A DNA stretch of 64,000 nt from Candidatus Accumulibacter appositus (GCA_000585055.1 JEMX01000066.1:1-64000); one strand, 5' to 3'; positions 27,704 to 36,477 are shown, counted from the stretch's first letter. The notes: generated from the sequence alone by a model not told the origin. A program made the numbers and translations.

Positions 27704-29441
27704 CAATCACCGTCTGGATTCTGAGGCGGCAGACGCTGCCCTGCCAGCATGGCGAAAGGAGTCATGGCGAGTCGCAGCCAGTTACCTGATTCCTTTACTG
27801 GTAATTGCGTTGGCTCAGGCAGGCGGCTTTAATCATGTCGTAATCATGGCGACAGCACTGACGGTCGCCTTGACACACTGGGCACTTCCACCGATTTCAA
27901 CGACCCTCTTCTGTATCGCAATCGGACATTCTATCGAGCTTGCAAATTCTGAAAAAACGAGAATCAACGGTGACGGAATTCTATGGCAAGACATTATTTA
28001 CGTTCTGCCAAACATCCAGTCAAATATCGGAACAACGCTCCAGTACATAGGCTACACGGGCCTGGCCATAGGCGCAGGAATAGCATTTTGTTTGGCATTA
28101 ACACTCAAGCTTGAACGAAAGCATCTACGAAGATCTTTACTGCTTGGACTTGCGTTTTCTATAGCACTGACTCTTCTTTATACACACTCCACAGGCGCTT
28201 ACATCGACGACGTCCGACAAGATCTCGGGCGTATTGCCGATAGTCCGAGGGCGTTCGCTGGCCAACCGCAGCGATCGTCGGTCGCCAGATTTATACATTC
28301 GATTTCCCTCCCCCCGGCCGACTTTCAGACCAATAAAACAGAGTCATCGGTCTTCCGCCACGCAGCCGACAAACTGCCCGGCTTTGTTGGCGCGCCCACA
28401 GCCGGGACGCCGCCTGACATCTTCGTGCTACTGAACGAGTCGCAATTGGATCCCATGCAGCTTGCCGCATGCGTCGGGCGAAATGACTGCCGCCTATCAC
28501 TGTACGAGAAAGGGCCCCACAGCGTAATGTACGGGCCACTCAGGGTACACACGCATGGCTGGGGAACATGGAATGCAGAATTCACGCTGATGACTGGCGT
28601 CCCTTATCACTGGTTTGGAGAAAACGGCTTTTACTCGCCCTATACCGTTGCGCCACGCGTTCGACTCGCGCTGGCAAAGCATCTATCGGCCCTCGGCTAT
28701 CGTACGATAGCGGTCTATCCGACACAAAAAGGCATGCTGAATGCCGCAAGAGCATACCGAACTTACGGGATTCAGGACTTCTTCGGCGCCGAAGACCTCG
28801 GCCTCTCATTGGACTGGTGCAAAATCCCCGACAGTCTGATGTACGAGAAGTTGATGCAGCGTTATCGTGGGGCAAAAGCCGACGATAACCGACCCATTTT
28901 CATGGTAATGCTGACAATTTTCAATCATGGCCCGCATGGAGAAAAATGTGCGGCGCCGGAGCTGCTAGCGGGCCTTCGAAATAACGCTTCTCAGGAAACC
29001 TTGAAGCTGGAAGATTACTTGCAGCGTTCGCACGCGTCTGATACCGCGGCGAAACAATTCCGCGACACCATTCTTGAGTCGACGGAGAAAGCCCTGATTT
29101 TGTTTGCGGGTGACCATCAGCCCGGCTTTGAAGGCCTTCACAAAGCCTACCCGAGAAAGATGCATCGAGAAATGCATACCGACGAGGCATTCTTCTTTAC
29201 GGGCTATCAGTTCTTCGCCAACTACCCGATTTTGCCGCGCAAAGATCCGGAAATGCCGCGTGAAATGGATATCGCATTTCTCGGCTCAACCTTGCTAGAG
29301 CTTGCCGCGCTTCCGCTGGGGCCACTTTTCCTCCCCAACAGTGAATTGCGGGATCTATGCGCCGGGCGGCTGGATCAGTGCCCGAACGGCAACCTTATCG
29401 ACAGCTACAAGACAACGCTCCTGGAAAACGGCTTCCTCTAA
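27693..29441 (+). CDS. Sulfatase-fold membrane phosphoglycerol transferase-like protein
   Basis: The protein has about five N-terminal membrane helices (residues 25-190) and a periplasmic alkaline-phosphatase/sulfatase domain (about 230-560). The GWGTWNAEFTLMTGVP segment matches the nucleophile threonine region of LtaS/OpgB-type enzymes (GGGTxNTEF), FNHGPHG supplies a metal ligand and FAGDHQPG is the classic GDH metal motif. These enzymes transfer phosphoglycerol or phosphoethanolamine from phospholipid to glycans. I chose the GTG at 27693 (11-base overlap with the GDPD gene; 582 aa); an ATG at 27648 would overlap by 56 bases. Confidence 0.83.
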   Translation: MPNNNHRLDSEAADAALPAWRKESWRVAASYLIPLLVIALAQAGGFNHVVIMATALTVALTHWALPPISTTLFCIAIGHSIELANSEKTRINGDGILWQDIIYVLPNIQSNIGTTLQYIGYTGLAIGAGIAFCLALTLKLERKHLRRSLLLGLAFSIALTLLYTHSTGAYIDDVRQDLGRIADSPRAFAGQPQRSSVARFIHSISLPPADFQTNKTESSVFRHAADKLPGFVGAPTAGTPPDIFVLLNESQLDPMQLAACVGRNDCRLSLYEKGPHSVMYGPLRVHTHGWGTWNAEFTLMTGVPYHWFGENGFYSPYTVAPRVRLALAKHLSALGYRTIAVYPTQKGMLNAARAYRTYGIQDFFGAEDLGLSLDWCKIPDSLMYEKLMQRYRGAKADDNRPIFMVMLTIFNHGPHGEKCAAPELLAGLRNNASQETLKLEDYLQRSHASDTAAKQFRDTILESTEKALILFAGDHQPGFEGLHKAYPRKMHREMHTDEAFFFTGYQFFANYPILPRKDPEMPREMDIAFLGSTLLELAALPLGPLFLPNSELRDLCAGRLDQCPNGNLIDSYKTTLLENGFL

Positions 29442-29509
29442 GCCAGGGCGAAGCGCGGTAGTATTCTCGTTTTTTCATCACCGGGCACCTCTGCTCACAA
29501 CAGGCCACC

Positions 29510-30592
29510 ATGAATCCTGATCGCGTCTTCGAAGACCTTTTCGTTCTGGAGCTCGCCAACAACCACGGCGGGCGAGTTGATCGCGGCCTGCGCATCGTCA
29601 GGGACTTCTCGCGCATCGTCCGCTTCAACAACGTCAAGGCGGCGATCAAGCTGCAGTTGCGCGACGTCGATGCCTTCATCCACCAGGATTTCCGCGAGCG
29701 GGCCGACATCCGCTACATCAAGCGGACCCTGGAAACCCGCCTGACGAAAGCCGAGTACGCGACGCTGACGACCGCCATCCGGCAAGCCGGCTGCATCACC
29801 ATGGCGACGCCTTTCGACGAGGTCTCGGTGGATCTCTGCGTCGAGCTTGGCGTCGAAATCATCAAAATTGCCAGTTCCGACCTCAACGACTGGATCCTGA
29901 TCGAGAAGATCGCCAGCACCAGGAAACCGGTCATCGTCTCCACCGGTGGCTCGTCGCTGAAGGATATCGACGATCTGGTCAAGTTCTTCAACCGCCGCGC
30001 CATTGCGCTGGCGATCAACCACTGCGTCTCGCTCTATCCCTCGGAAGATCACGAAATCGACCTCAACCAGATCGATTTTCTTCGTCGCCGCTACCCGCAA
30101 AACGTCATCGGCTTCTCGACGCACGAATACAGCGACTGGCAGACCTCGATCGCCATTGCCTACGCCAAGGGCGCACGCAGCTTCGAACGGCATGTCGACA
30201 TCGCCGCCGACGGCCTGCCGGTTGCCCCGTACTGCAGCCTGCCGCATCAGATCGACCAGTGGTTCAAGGCCCATCGCAAGGCGGTCGAGATGTGCGGCGC
30301 GCCCGGCACCCAGAAGCGCATTCCGCTGAGCCGGGAAAATCAATATCTCGACGCGCTGGTGCGCGGCGTCTACGCCCGCCGTGACCTCGACAAGGGGCAC
30401 GCGCTCCGCGATGAAGACATCTACCTCGCCATCCCGCTGCAGAAAGGACAGATATCCTGCCGCGAGCTGATGCGTGGCGAGTTGCTCCTGCGCGACATAC
30501 CGGCTGACGGCGCCATCATGATCGACATGATCGACAGCCCCTACGCCGAGAATGAACAACTCAAGGCGCTCATTTATCAACGCGGCCTGTAA
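29510..30592 (+). CDS. N-acetylneuraminate synthase-family protein (NeuB-like)
   Basis: The 360-residue protein has a NeuB TIM barrel (LELANNHGG at the start, IKLQLRD, ATPFDE, IKIASSDLNDW, STGGSS, GFSTHEYSDWQ) and a C-terminal SAF domain (about 300-355, starting SLDKGHALRDEDI-like). NeuB enzymes condense phosphoenolpyruvate with an N-acetylated hexosamine to make a nonulosonic acid. No CMP-nonulosonate synthetase (NeuA), epimerase (NeuC) or aminotransferase partner is in the window, so either these lie elsewhere or the protein makes a related keto acid. A HAD phosphatase remnant follows directly. Confidence 0.88.
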   Translation: MNPDRVFEDLFVLELANNHGGRVDRGLRIVRDFSRIVRFNNVKAAIKLQLRDVDAFIHQDFRERADIRYIKRTLETRLTKAEYATLTTAIRQAGCITMATPFDEVSVDLCVELGVEIIKIASSDLNDWILIEKIASTRKPVIVSTGGSSLKDIDDLVKFFNRRAIALAINHCVSLYPSEDHEIDLNQIDFLRRRYPQNVIGFSTHEYSDWQTSIAIAYAKGARSFERHVDIAADGLPVAPYCSLPHQIDQWFKAHRKAVEMCGAPGTQKRIPLSRENQYLDALVRGVYARRDLDKGHALRDEDIYLAIPLQKGQISCRELMRGELLLRDIPADGAIMIDMIDSPYAENEQLKALIYQRGL

Positions 30593-30604
30593 ACTGAAAG
30601 CCTC

Positions 30605-30706
30605 ATGTGCAAAGACCTCATTATTGACGTCGACGGCGCGCCGATCGACTCGCGCGCGGCGATCCTCAACGCCTTGCCAGCGCGCAGCGCCTACCTGACG
30701 CCATGA
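30605..30706 (+). pseudogene. 33-codon remnant of a HAD phosphatase gene
   Basis: The frame reads MCKDLIIDVDGAPIDSRAAI and stops after 33 residues. It aligns with MFQAIIFDLDGTLIDSRAAI, the start of the intact HAD enzyme at 5594. The DxDGT motif is damaged (DVDGA). The stop codon overlaps the next glycosyltransferase start (ATGA), so the residual open frame might still be translated and act as a leader for that gene. Confidence 0.85.
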
Positions 30707-31647
30707 AGCTGATCAGCGTTGTTACCGGCTGCTTCAACGAAGAGGAAAATGTCGACGCACTCTACGCGCGCATCCGCGAACAGTTCGAGCGCCTGCCCGC
30801 TTACGACTACGAACATATCTTCATCGACAACGCGTCCAGCGACGCGACCGTCGCCCGGATCAAGGCCATCGCCGCGCGCGACAAGCGCGTCAAGTTGATC
30901 GTCAACACGCGCAATTTCGGCCATATCCGCTCGCCCATCCACGCGCTGCTGCAAGCGCGCGGCGACGCGGTCATCGCCATGGCCTCCGACCTGCAGGAAC
31001 CCCCCGACCTGATTCCCGAGTTCATCGCCCGCTGGGAACAAGGCTATCGGGTGGTCGCTGGCGTCAAACCGAGCAGCGCGCATACCACCGCGATGACTTT
31101 CGTTCGTCGCCTCTTCTACGCCACCATCGGGCGCATCTCGGACAGCCGCCTGATCCCCAACTTCACCGGTTTCGGTCTCTACGACCGCCAGGTCGTCGAA
31201 ATCATCCGCCAAATGGACGACCCCTACCCCTACTTTCGCGGCCTGATCGCCGACATCGGTTTCGAGCACGCCGAGGTGCCGTTCGTGCAGCCACGGCGCA
31301 GCCACGGCATCAGCAAGAACAACTTCTACACGCTGTACGACATGGCCATCCTTGGGATCACCAGCCATTCGAAGCTGCCGATCCGGCTGGCCACAATGGC
31401 CGGATTCGTCCTTTCCGCACTCAGCCTGCTGGTCGCCATTGCCTACCTGATCTACAAGCTGGTCAGTTGGGAACAGTTCTCGGTCGGCGTTGCGCCGGTG
31501 GTCATCGGTTTCTTCTTCTTCGCGTCGGTGCAGCTCTTCTTCATCGGCATCCTCGGCGAGTACATCGCGGCGATCCACACGCAGGTGTTAAAACGACCGC
31601 TGGTGGTGGAGAAGGAGCGCGTCAATTTCCCCACCGGTGATGAATGA
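30703..31647 (+). CDS. GT2 polyprenyl-phosphate glycosyltransferase (DPMS/GtrB-like)
   Basis: The 314-residue protein has an N-terminal GT2 domain (VVTGCFNEEENV, IFIDNASSD, ASDLQEPPDLIPEF) and two C-terminal membrane helices (about 230-250 and 265-290). The IGILGEYIAAIHTQVLKRP tail is typical of GtrB/ArnC-type enzymes. These transfer a sugar from a nucleotide to undecaprenyl phosphate, providing a donor for periplasmic modification by a GT-C partner. The next gene, overlapping by four bases, encodes exactly such a multi-spanning protein. Confidence 0.9.
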   Translation: MKLISVVTGCFNEEENVDALYARIREQFERLPAYDYEHIFIDNASSDATVARIKAIAARDKRVKLIVNTRNFGHIRSPIHALLQARGDAVIAMASDLQEPPDLIPEFIARWEQGYRVVAGVKPSSAHTTAMTFVRRLFYATIGRISDSRLIPNFTGFGLYDRQVVEIIRQMDDPYPYFRGLIADIGFEHAEVPFVQPRRSHGISKNNFYTLYDMAILGITSHSKLPIRLATMAGFVLSALSLLVAIAYLIYKLVSWEQFSVGVAPVVIGFFFFASVQLFFIGILGEYIAAIHTQVLKRPLVVEKERVNFPTGDE

Positions 31648-33191
31648 CGCCACCTGCCGGTGCGGCGGTCCTCGACATGGCACCCCGGCGAGACGTTCCT
31701 GAAGCAGTGAATCGCCAAGCAAGCGACACCCTGATCGGCGCGCCGGCCGGTGTAGACGGGCTGACGGCCCTTGCGCTCGCCTATCTGGCGCTGCCCAACC
31801 TAATCTTTCTCTTCGGCTGGTTTCGTCTTCCCGTCGCCCTGCTGCTATGCGCCGCGATGATCTATTTCGTCGCCCGGGTGTTTCATCCGTGGCCCCTCGT
31901 CTGGCGCTCGCCGCATGCACGCTCGGCAGTTGTCCTGCTCATCGTGACAAGTTGCGCGTGGGCAGCGTTCGGCGGTGGCAGCCACTTCATGTACGCCAAT
32001 CCGGACTGGATGATTCGCGACGCCGTTCTTGGCGACCTGATAAACGCGGATTGGCCGGTGCACTACTTGTCGGCCGACGGCACACAATTGATCCTTCGCT
32101 CGGCGATCGGTTTTTTTCTGCCATCCGCGCTTTTTGGCAAGCTCTTCGGGCTTGCTCACCTGGATCTCGCGGTCTACGCGTGGACCAGCTTCGGCGTTCT
32201 GCTCTTCCTGCTTCTCCTACCGTTGCCTCGTCGGCTGGGCTGGCGACTGGCCATAGCACTGCTGCTGGTAGTTCTCTTCGGTGGCATGGACTTTCTCGGC
32301 ATGGTGATCACGACAGGAGCACTGCCGATTTTTCCGCTGCGTCTCGAATGGTGGGTTCCCCTCAGTTACTCCTCTCTTAGCGGACAGCTGCTATGGGCGC
32401 CGAATCATTGCCTTCCCATCTGGATCGTGACTCTGCTCTATTTCCGCCATCGAAACGGCAGCGAACTTTTCCCGGTGGCAACCGCTGCCCTGCCACTGAC
32501 CCTGATCTGGACCCCATTCGCGGCAATCGGCTTGATTCCGTTCGCCGCGATCGCTACGGTCAAGTATCTTCGGAGATTCCCCTGGCAGGGCGTACCCTGG
32601 AATAGCTTCTTTGCAGTCGCTGCTTTTTCGCTGCCGATCGGGCTTTTTCTACTGATTGACACGGAGCACATCGCTTCGGCCGTAGTCACGGCGGCAGCCC
32701 AGCCAATGGGCAGCGTCGCCTGGCAGCCGCTGTCGCTCAAGGCTTATTTGCTTTTCGTGAGCTGCGAGTTTCTGTTTCTGGCGCTGCTCCTCGCACCACA
32801 TGTTAAGCACGCACGAACCGAATTCTGGGTCGCAGTGCTCGTCCTTCTGGCACTGCCACTGATCCGCTTCGGCCCCTCGAACGACTTCGGCTTGCGGCTT
32901 AGCGCACCCGCGCTGCTCATCCTGCTGGCCGTGTCCCTACGCACCCTGCTTGATCAAGACCGCCTCTCTTCGCTGTCAAGCCTGTGGCTGGCCTGCCTGT
33001 TTCTCGCCATCGGTGCCCACACGGCCGTCAACGAACTCTGGCGTGCCGCCACATTCCATCGATCACCGCCGGACTACCAACAAACGCTGGCAGAACGGCA
33101 AGGCGGCCAGCCTGCGACGCACTATGTCGGATCTCTGGAGTCATCGCCAATCAGGCCATTCTTGAGGCCTCTTTCCGACCGTCCGCACTGA
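31644..33191 (+). CDS. Multi-spanning membrane protein, probable GT-C glycosyltransferase
   Basis: The 515-residue protein is mostly hydrophobic with about ten to twelve membrane helices. The first large external loop contains HFMYANPDWMIRDAVLGDL, acidic residues placed as in GT-C enzymes that use polyprenyl-phosphate sugars. No named family is recognisable. Its overlap with the GtrB-like gene suggests the pair decorates the glycan in the periplasm, in the manner of Gtr serotype-conversion systems. It is the last plus-strand gene of the locus and converges on the ABC trio. Confidence 0.7.
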   Translation: MTPPAGAAVLDMAPRRDVPEAVNRQASDTLIGAPAGVDGLTALALAYLALPNLIFLFGWFRLPVALLLCAAMIYFVARVFHPWPLVWRSPHARSAVVLLIVTSCAWAAFGGGSHFMYANPDWMIRDAVLGDLINADWPVHYLSADGTQLILRSAIGFFLPSALFGKLFGLAHLDLAVYAWTSFGVLLFLLLLPLPRRLGWRLAIALLLVVLFGGMDFLGMVITTGALPIFPLRLEWWVPLSYSSLSGQLLWAPNHCLPIWIVTLLYFRHRNGSELFPVATAALPLTLIWTPFAAIGLIPFAAIATVKYLRRFPWQGVPWNSFFAVAAFSLPIGLFLLIDTEHIASAVVTAAAQPMGSVAWQPLSLKAYLLFVSCEFLFLALLLAPHVKHARTEFWVAVLVLLALPLIRFGPSNDFGLRLSAPALLILLAVSLRTLLDQDRLSSLSSLWLACLFLAIGAHTAVNELWRAATFHRSPPDYQQTLAERQGGQPATHYVGSLESSPIRPFLRPLSDRPH

Positions 33192-33207
33192 GCACAGCTA
33201 ACCGTGA

Positions 33208-34152
33208 TCAGCCTTCTTCCTGCTCCAGGCTGTCGCCCTGAGTGGCCGGAGAAGCCATTGCGGCGGTTTCCAGAAAGCGAAAAAACGCATCCTCTAGCGT
33301 CAAGGCCGGTCGAATCTCGAGCACGGTATGCCGCGCGCCACGCAGACGATCGAGTGTTTCCCAGAGCTGATCGCGGCGGACATCGGCACGCCAGCGCCCC
33401 TTGGTCTCAAGAACGAATCCAGACACCGGAGCGGTGCCCGCGGATCTCACGGTTACGGTCTGTTCACCATGCAGAAGTCCGCTCGGTGCCTGAACACTGA
33501 CCAGTCTGCCGCGGTGAATGAGGCCGAAACGATCAGCAAGACGCTCAACATCGTGCAGAACGTGCGAGGTCAGAAAAACCGTGCCGCCAGCACCGCGATA
33601 CTCACCGAAGATGTCAACGACATCCTTGCGCCCAACCGGATCAAGACCCGACAATGGCTCATCGAGGATCAGCAATCGTGGCTGTATTGCCATGGCATGC
33701 GCCAGGGCAACGCGCTGCGTCATGCCCTTCGAGAAACTCCGGACCCGCTTGTCGGCCACGTGCGAAAGCGCAAACCTATCGAGCCAGTGCATGCAGTGCT
33801 TGCGGGCATCTGGCAGCTTGACACGATGGATCGCCAAACCCATCGTCAGGATTTCGAGCGGCGTCAGATAGTCGTACAGACTCGGGTTCTCCGGCACGTA
33901 GCCAAGGCCGCGCCGAGCCGCGGGCAAGGATACGGCCTTGCCGAATAGTTCTGCACGCCCCTTGCTGGGCTGCAGGACACCGGTCAAGACCTTGATCGTT
34001 GTACTTTTTCCGGCACCGTTGGGGCCGATGAAACCGAAGACTTCACCTTCGCTGATCGTCAAGGACAACTCCCGCACGGCCTCGAATGCCGGTGTTCGCC
34101 AGGAGCGTGGGTAGGTCTTGCACAGGCCATCAATGAAAATTGCGGAAGTCAT
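33208..34152 (-). CDS. ABC transporter ATPase, PilH-like position
   Basis: The 314-residue protein is an ABC ATPase (about 1-225) with Walker A GPNGAGKST near residue 43, signature SFSKGMTQR (a variant of LSGGQ) and Walker B LLILDEPLSGLDP. A C-terminal extension follows. It overlaps the middle gene of the trio by four bases. ATPase, single-pass protein and ABC-2 permease downstream of a pilin match the pilGHI arrangement of Myxococcus, where this transporter is needed for type IV pilus function. The substrate is unknown. Confidence 0.88.
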   Translation of the reverse strand: MTSAIFIDGLCKTYPRSWRTPAFEAVRELSLTISEGEVFGFIGPNGAGKSTTIKVLTGVLQPSKGRAELFGKAVSLPAARRGLGYVPENPSLYDYLTPLEILTMGLAIHRVKLPDARKHCMHWLDRFALSHVADKRVRSFSKGMTQRVALAHAMAIQPRLLILDEPLSGLDPVGRKDVVDIFGEYRGAGGTVFLTSHVLHDVERLADRFGLIHRGRLVSVQAPSGLLHGEQTVTVRSAGTAPVSGFVLETKGRWRADVRRDQLWETLDRLRGARHTVLEIRPALTLEDAFFRFLETAAMASPATQGDSLEQEEG

Positions 34153-34994
34153 TTTCTCAGGCGACTAATAAAGACGGGCTGGCCATCAGCATCAATCGCG
34201 AAACCAGCACCAAAGGGGTCAACCGGCAACTTGTCAATCAGACCAGAGTTCAGCAAGTCCTGTAGCGACCGGGGCGGACTACCGCGTTGCTCCGAGTAGC
34301 TTTTTGCCGCACGCCGTAAAGCGGCGAGATCACGCAGGCGCTGACTTCGCTGACGCAGGTAGTCGGCGAAGTCCTTGCGCTTGGCCTGGGCGGCCATCGC
34401 GTCGACGATACGTGCTGCCATATCCAGATCCTTGCTACGATCAAGCCAACTGGCGGCAAGACTTTCCATTGTTAACCGCTCGTCCGGATCCGGTAGCTTC
34501 CCTGCGGCTTGCCGAAGCCACTCCGAGGCACCGAACACATCACCCATGAAGTGAACCAGGTTGAAGGCGTAATAGAACGGCGGCTGATAGTCAAAGAACC
34601 TCGCAAAAGTCGCCCGGCGCAAGATGAGCTGTGTCGGCTCTACCTGGCCTTCCCAGGGCAGTATCGCCGTCGCAATGTAATAGTTGTCTTCGTGCGCCGG
34701 ATTGAGCCAGGACGCATCTTTCTGGACCTGGCCAAGAACGTGGTATTCCTCTGGTGCCATACGGCTGGTCTCAGTCACCAATGCGCGGATGACCGACCAG
34801 TTGGCCGCCAGGTAGCGGTCGCCACCGGCCAGCGTGACCTGGACGAAGATCGGCAGCGCGACTTCGATTTCCGCATTTGGCCGTGATCGCTTGATGCTTT
34901 TCAAAGCACTCTGCCCCAGCCAAAAGATCAGCCCGCCGACGATCAGAACGAGTAGCGGCAATATCGGGAAGCGACGACCCATGCCCGCCTTCAA
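34149..34994 (-). CDS. Single-pass membrane protein of the pilin-linked ABC transporter
   Basis: The 281-residue protein has one N-terminal membrane helix (about 10-28) and an extracytoplasmic helical domain with several TPR-like segments (about 100-215). The last 60 residues contain SLQDLLNSGLIDKLPVDPFG, a pattern seen in the C-termini of pseudopilin-like or pilus accessory proteins. Both ends overlap its neighbours by four bases, so it is an integral part of the ABC trio, in the position of PilG. No firm family assignment. Confidence 0.6.
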   Translation of the reverse strand: MKAGMGRRFPILPLLVLIVGGLIFWLGQSALKSIKRSRPNAEIEVALPIFVQVTLAGGDRYLAANWSVIRALVTETSRMAPEEYHVLGQVQKDASWLNPAHEDNYYIATAILPWEGQVEPTQLILRRATFARFFDYQPPFYYAFNLVHFMGDVFGASEWLRQAAGKLPDPDERLTMESLAASWLDRSKDLDMAARIVDAMAAQAKRKDFADYLRQRSQRLRDLAALRRAAKSYSEQRGSPPRSLQDLLNSGLIDKLPVDPFGAGFAIDADGQPVFISRLRK

Positions 34995-35794
34995 AAGAAC
35001 TCCCGCCGGCTGAAGGTGATCACCGCCATCGCCAGTAGGAGAAGTACATAGCCAAAGGCCATCAGCACGCCGTAGAACACAGCGGAGTCACTCAGGGGGA
35101 CCCCATACATCGGCCACGTGCGCCAGTCGAGACGAGAGAGGTCGGGAAGGACGTACTGGATCGTCTCCAGCAAGGATCCGTAGCGACCGATGAGCTCCTG
35201 ATCGCCATCGGCTCCACGCTCCATGTAGTCGAGCACCGCACCCAAGCTCTTGCCAGCCACCGCGAACAGCGCGCCCAAGGCAACCGGTAACATCTGCACC
35301 GTTGAGAGGCTGGCTATCCACAGTGCAAAAGCCGCAACAACCGCAGCGTCAGCCCACAGACCAGCGATGGTCAACCAGTAAGGCCCGCCAGTCTGTACCG
35401 CAAAACCCTGCTGGTATTCTCCCGCGGACAAGATCACGGATAGCCACAATAGGCTGCCCAGAGCAACCGCGGCGACGCCCAGTAAGCCGAGCACGCCAAG
35501 AAAACGGCCGAGCAGATAGGAACCGCGCGAGACCGGATATGCCAGCGCATAGAGCACTGTCCGCCGCTCGACCTCACGGCCGACAAGTTCCTGTACCCAA
35601 AAAATGGCGAACAACACCAAGCTGAAGCGAACTCCTGAAAACCCGACGTCCATGGTTACCGTCTGAGGCTGCCGCGGTGAGAACGACGCCGCGAGAAAGG
35701 CAACGCCCACCAGCAGCGCCCCCAGAACGAGGATCAACAATACCGCCCGGCTACGCAAACCTGAGCGAAGTGCGCTTAGACAGAATGGCCACAT
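34991..35794 (-). CDS. ABC-2 type permease, PilI-like position
   Basis: The 267-residue protein has about six membrane helices. An external segment after helix 1 and the RRTVLYALAYPVSRGSYLLGR motif typical of ABC-2 permeases are visible. It is the first gene of the trio and begins just after a hairpin terminator that separates it from the pilin genes. Readthrough from the pilin operon could still supply expression. With the ATPase at 33208 it would form an exporter or a machine acting on pilus components. Confidence 0.82.
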   Translation of the reverse strand: MWPFCLSALRSGLRSRAVLLILVLGALLVGVAFLAASFSPRQPQTVTMDVGFSGVRFSLVLFAIFWVQELVGREVERRTVLYALAYPVSRGSYLLGRFLGVLGLLGVAAVALGSLLWLSVILSAGEYQQGFAVQTGGPYWLTIAGLWADAAVVAAFALWIASLSTVQMLPVALGALFAVAGKSLGAVLDYMERGADGDQELIGRYGSLLETIQYVLPDLSRLDWRTWPMYGVPLSDSAVFYGVLMAFGYVLLLLAMAVITFSRREFF

Positions 35795-35805
35795 GGCAAA
35801 GAAAA

Positions 35806-35821
35806 GCGCGCCGAAGCGCGC
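35806..35821 (-). terminator. Intrinsic terminator after the pilin pair
   Basis: A hairpin GCGCGC-TTCG-GCGCGC (minus-strand reading) is followed by TTTTCTTT at 35805-35798. The other strand also ends in CTTTTT, so it may work in both directions. It lies 27 bases after the secreted pilin-partner gene and 12 bases before the ABC permease start, limiting but not excluding cotranscription. Confidence 0.75.
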
Positions 35822-35847
35822 CGCTTTTTGTCGACCGCTAGCCCCGG

Positions 35848-36198
35848 TCAGCTCGAGGCCTGCCCCATCGCCGCGGTGGACGCCGCGTCAGACACCTCAC
35901 CCGTCGTGCATCCGGTTGCCGGACATTCTGCCTTCTGGACTATACCACCACCCTCGGTGCCGCCGCCAAACACGTTTTTCCCTTTCTGGGATCCGGCCAC
36001 CACGCCAAACGCGGTATTGGACTGCGAATAGTTACTCAGGACATTCGCAGAGCATTTTGCGCTAAATGCTTTCAGCACGAAGGCGCCTGTCGGCACAGCG
36101 ACGGCCGTGCCATTTCCTGAGCAAGCCGCGGTCGCATGTGCTCCTGAACTGAATACCGCCGCAAGCGTCATCGTCGTCACAAACAAAACTTTATTCAT
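35848..36198 (-). CDS. Small secreted pilin-partner protein (PilA-C-like position)
   Basis: The 116-residue protein has a clear signal peptide (MNKVLFVTTMTLAAVFSSGAHA, cleaved near residue 22). The mature part of about 94 residues has four cysteines (Cys25, Cys49 and the pair around CPATGC), likely two disulfides. It is rich in Gly, Ala, Ser and Asn with no membrane helix. It lies 28 bases after a 60-residue pilin lacking any globular domain. In Geobacter the pilin is likewise split into a short PilA-N and a separately encoded secreted PilA-C, and this protein fits that second role. It could equally be an unrelated pilus-associated protein. Confidence 0.6.
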   Translation of the reverse strand: MNKVLFVTTMTLAAVFSSGAHATAACSGNGTAVAVPTGAFVLKAFSAKCSANVLSNYSQSNTAFGVVAGSQKGKNVFGGGTEGGGIVQKAECPATGCTTGEVSDAASTAAMGQASS

Positions 36199-36226
36199 AA
36201 TGTTCTCCTAGATAACAATGGCAAGA

Positions 36227-36409
36227 CTAGTTAGTGCTATTGGTAACAGCGGCGGTCAGCAAATTCTTCGCATCCGACTGCGCAGCCTTGTCTTCACCCT
36301 TCTTGGTGTACTCGGAAAACTGCGGAATGGCGATGGCGGCCAGAATACCGATGATCGCGACGACGATCATCAGCTCGATCAAGGTAAAGCCTTTTTGCAG
36401 CTTCTTCAT
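36227..36409 (-). CDS. Very short type IV pilin (PilA-N type)
   Basis: The 60-residue prepilin has leader MKKLQKG, cleavage before Phe, and the canonical [20 protein letters not shown] helix with Glu5. The mature chain is only 53 residues, whereas ordinary major pilins exceed 130, so the C-terminal globular domain is absent. The length matches the Geobacter-type short pilins. Aromatic residues are at mature positions 1, 24 and 27 only; the additional aromatics of conductive Geobacter PilA are missing. The ATG at 36409 has a GGAG ribosome site eight or nine bases upstream and lies about 40 bases after a sigma54-type promoter start. Confidence 0.92.
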   Translation of the reverse strand: MKKLQKGFTLIELMIVVAIIGILAAIAIPQFSEYTKKGEDKAAQSDAKNLLTAAVTNSTN

Positions 36410-36461
36410 GAGGTGGGCTCCTTCCAGTGAGTGCAACGGACAATCCGTTGATATAAGCAGT

Positions 36462-36477
36462 ATCAAGTTCCGTGCCA
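36462..36477 (-). promoter_or_regulatory. Sigma54 (-24/-12) promoter of the short pilin gene
   Basis: On the minus strand TGGCAC (36477-36472), G-GAAC and TTGAT (36466-36462) match the RpoN consensus TGGCACG-N4-TTGC except for one position in the -12 element. The predicted start is near 36450, giving a leader of roughly 40 bases before the pilin ATG. Pilin genes in many bacteria use RpoN with PilR. Confidence 0.7.
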
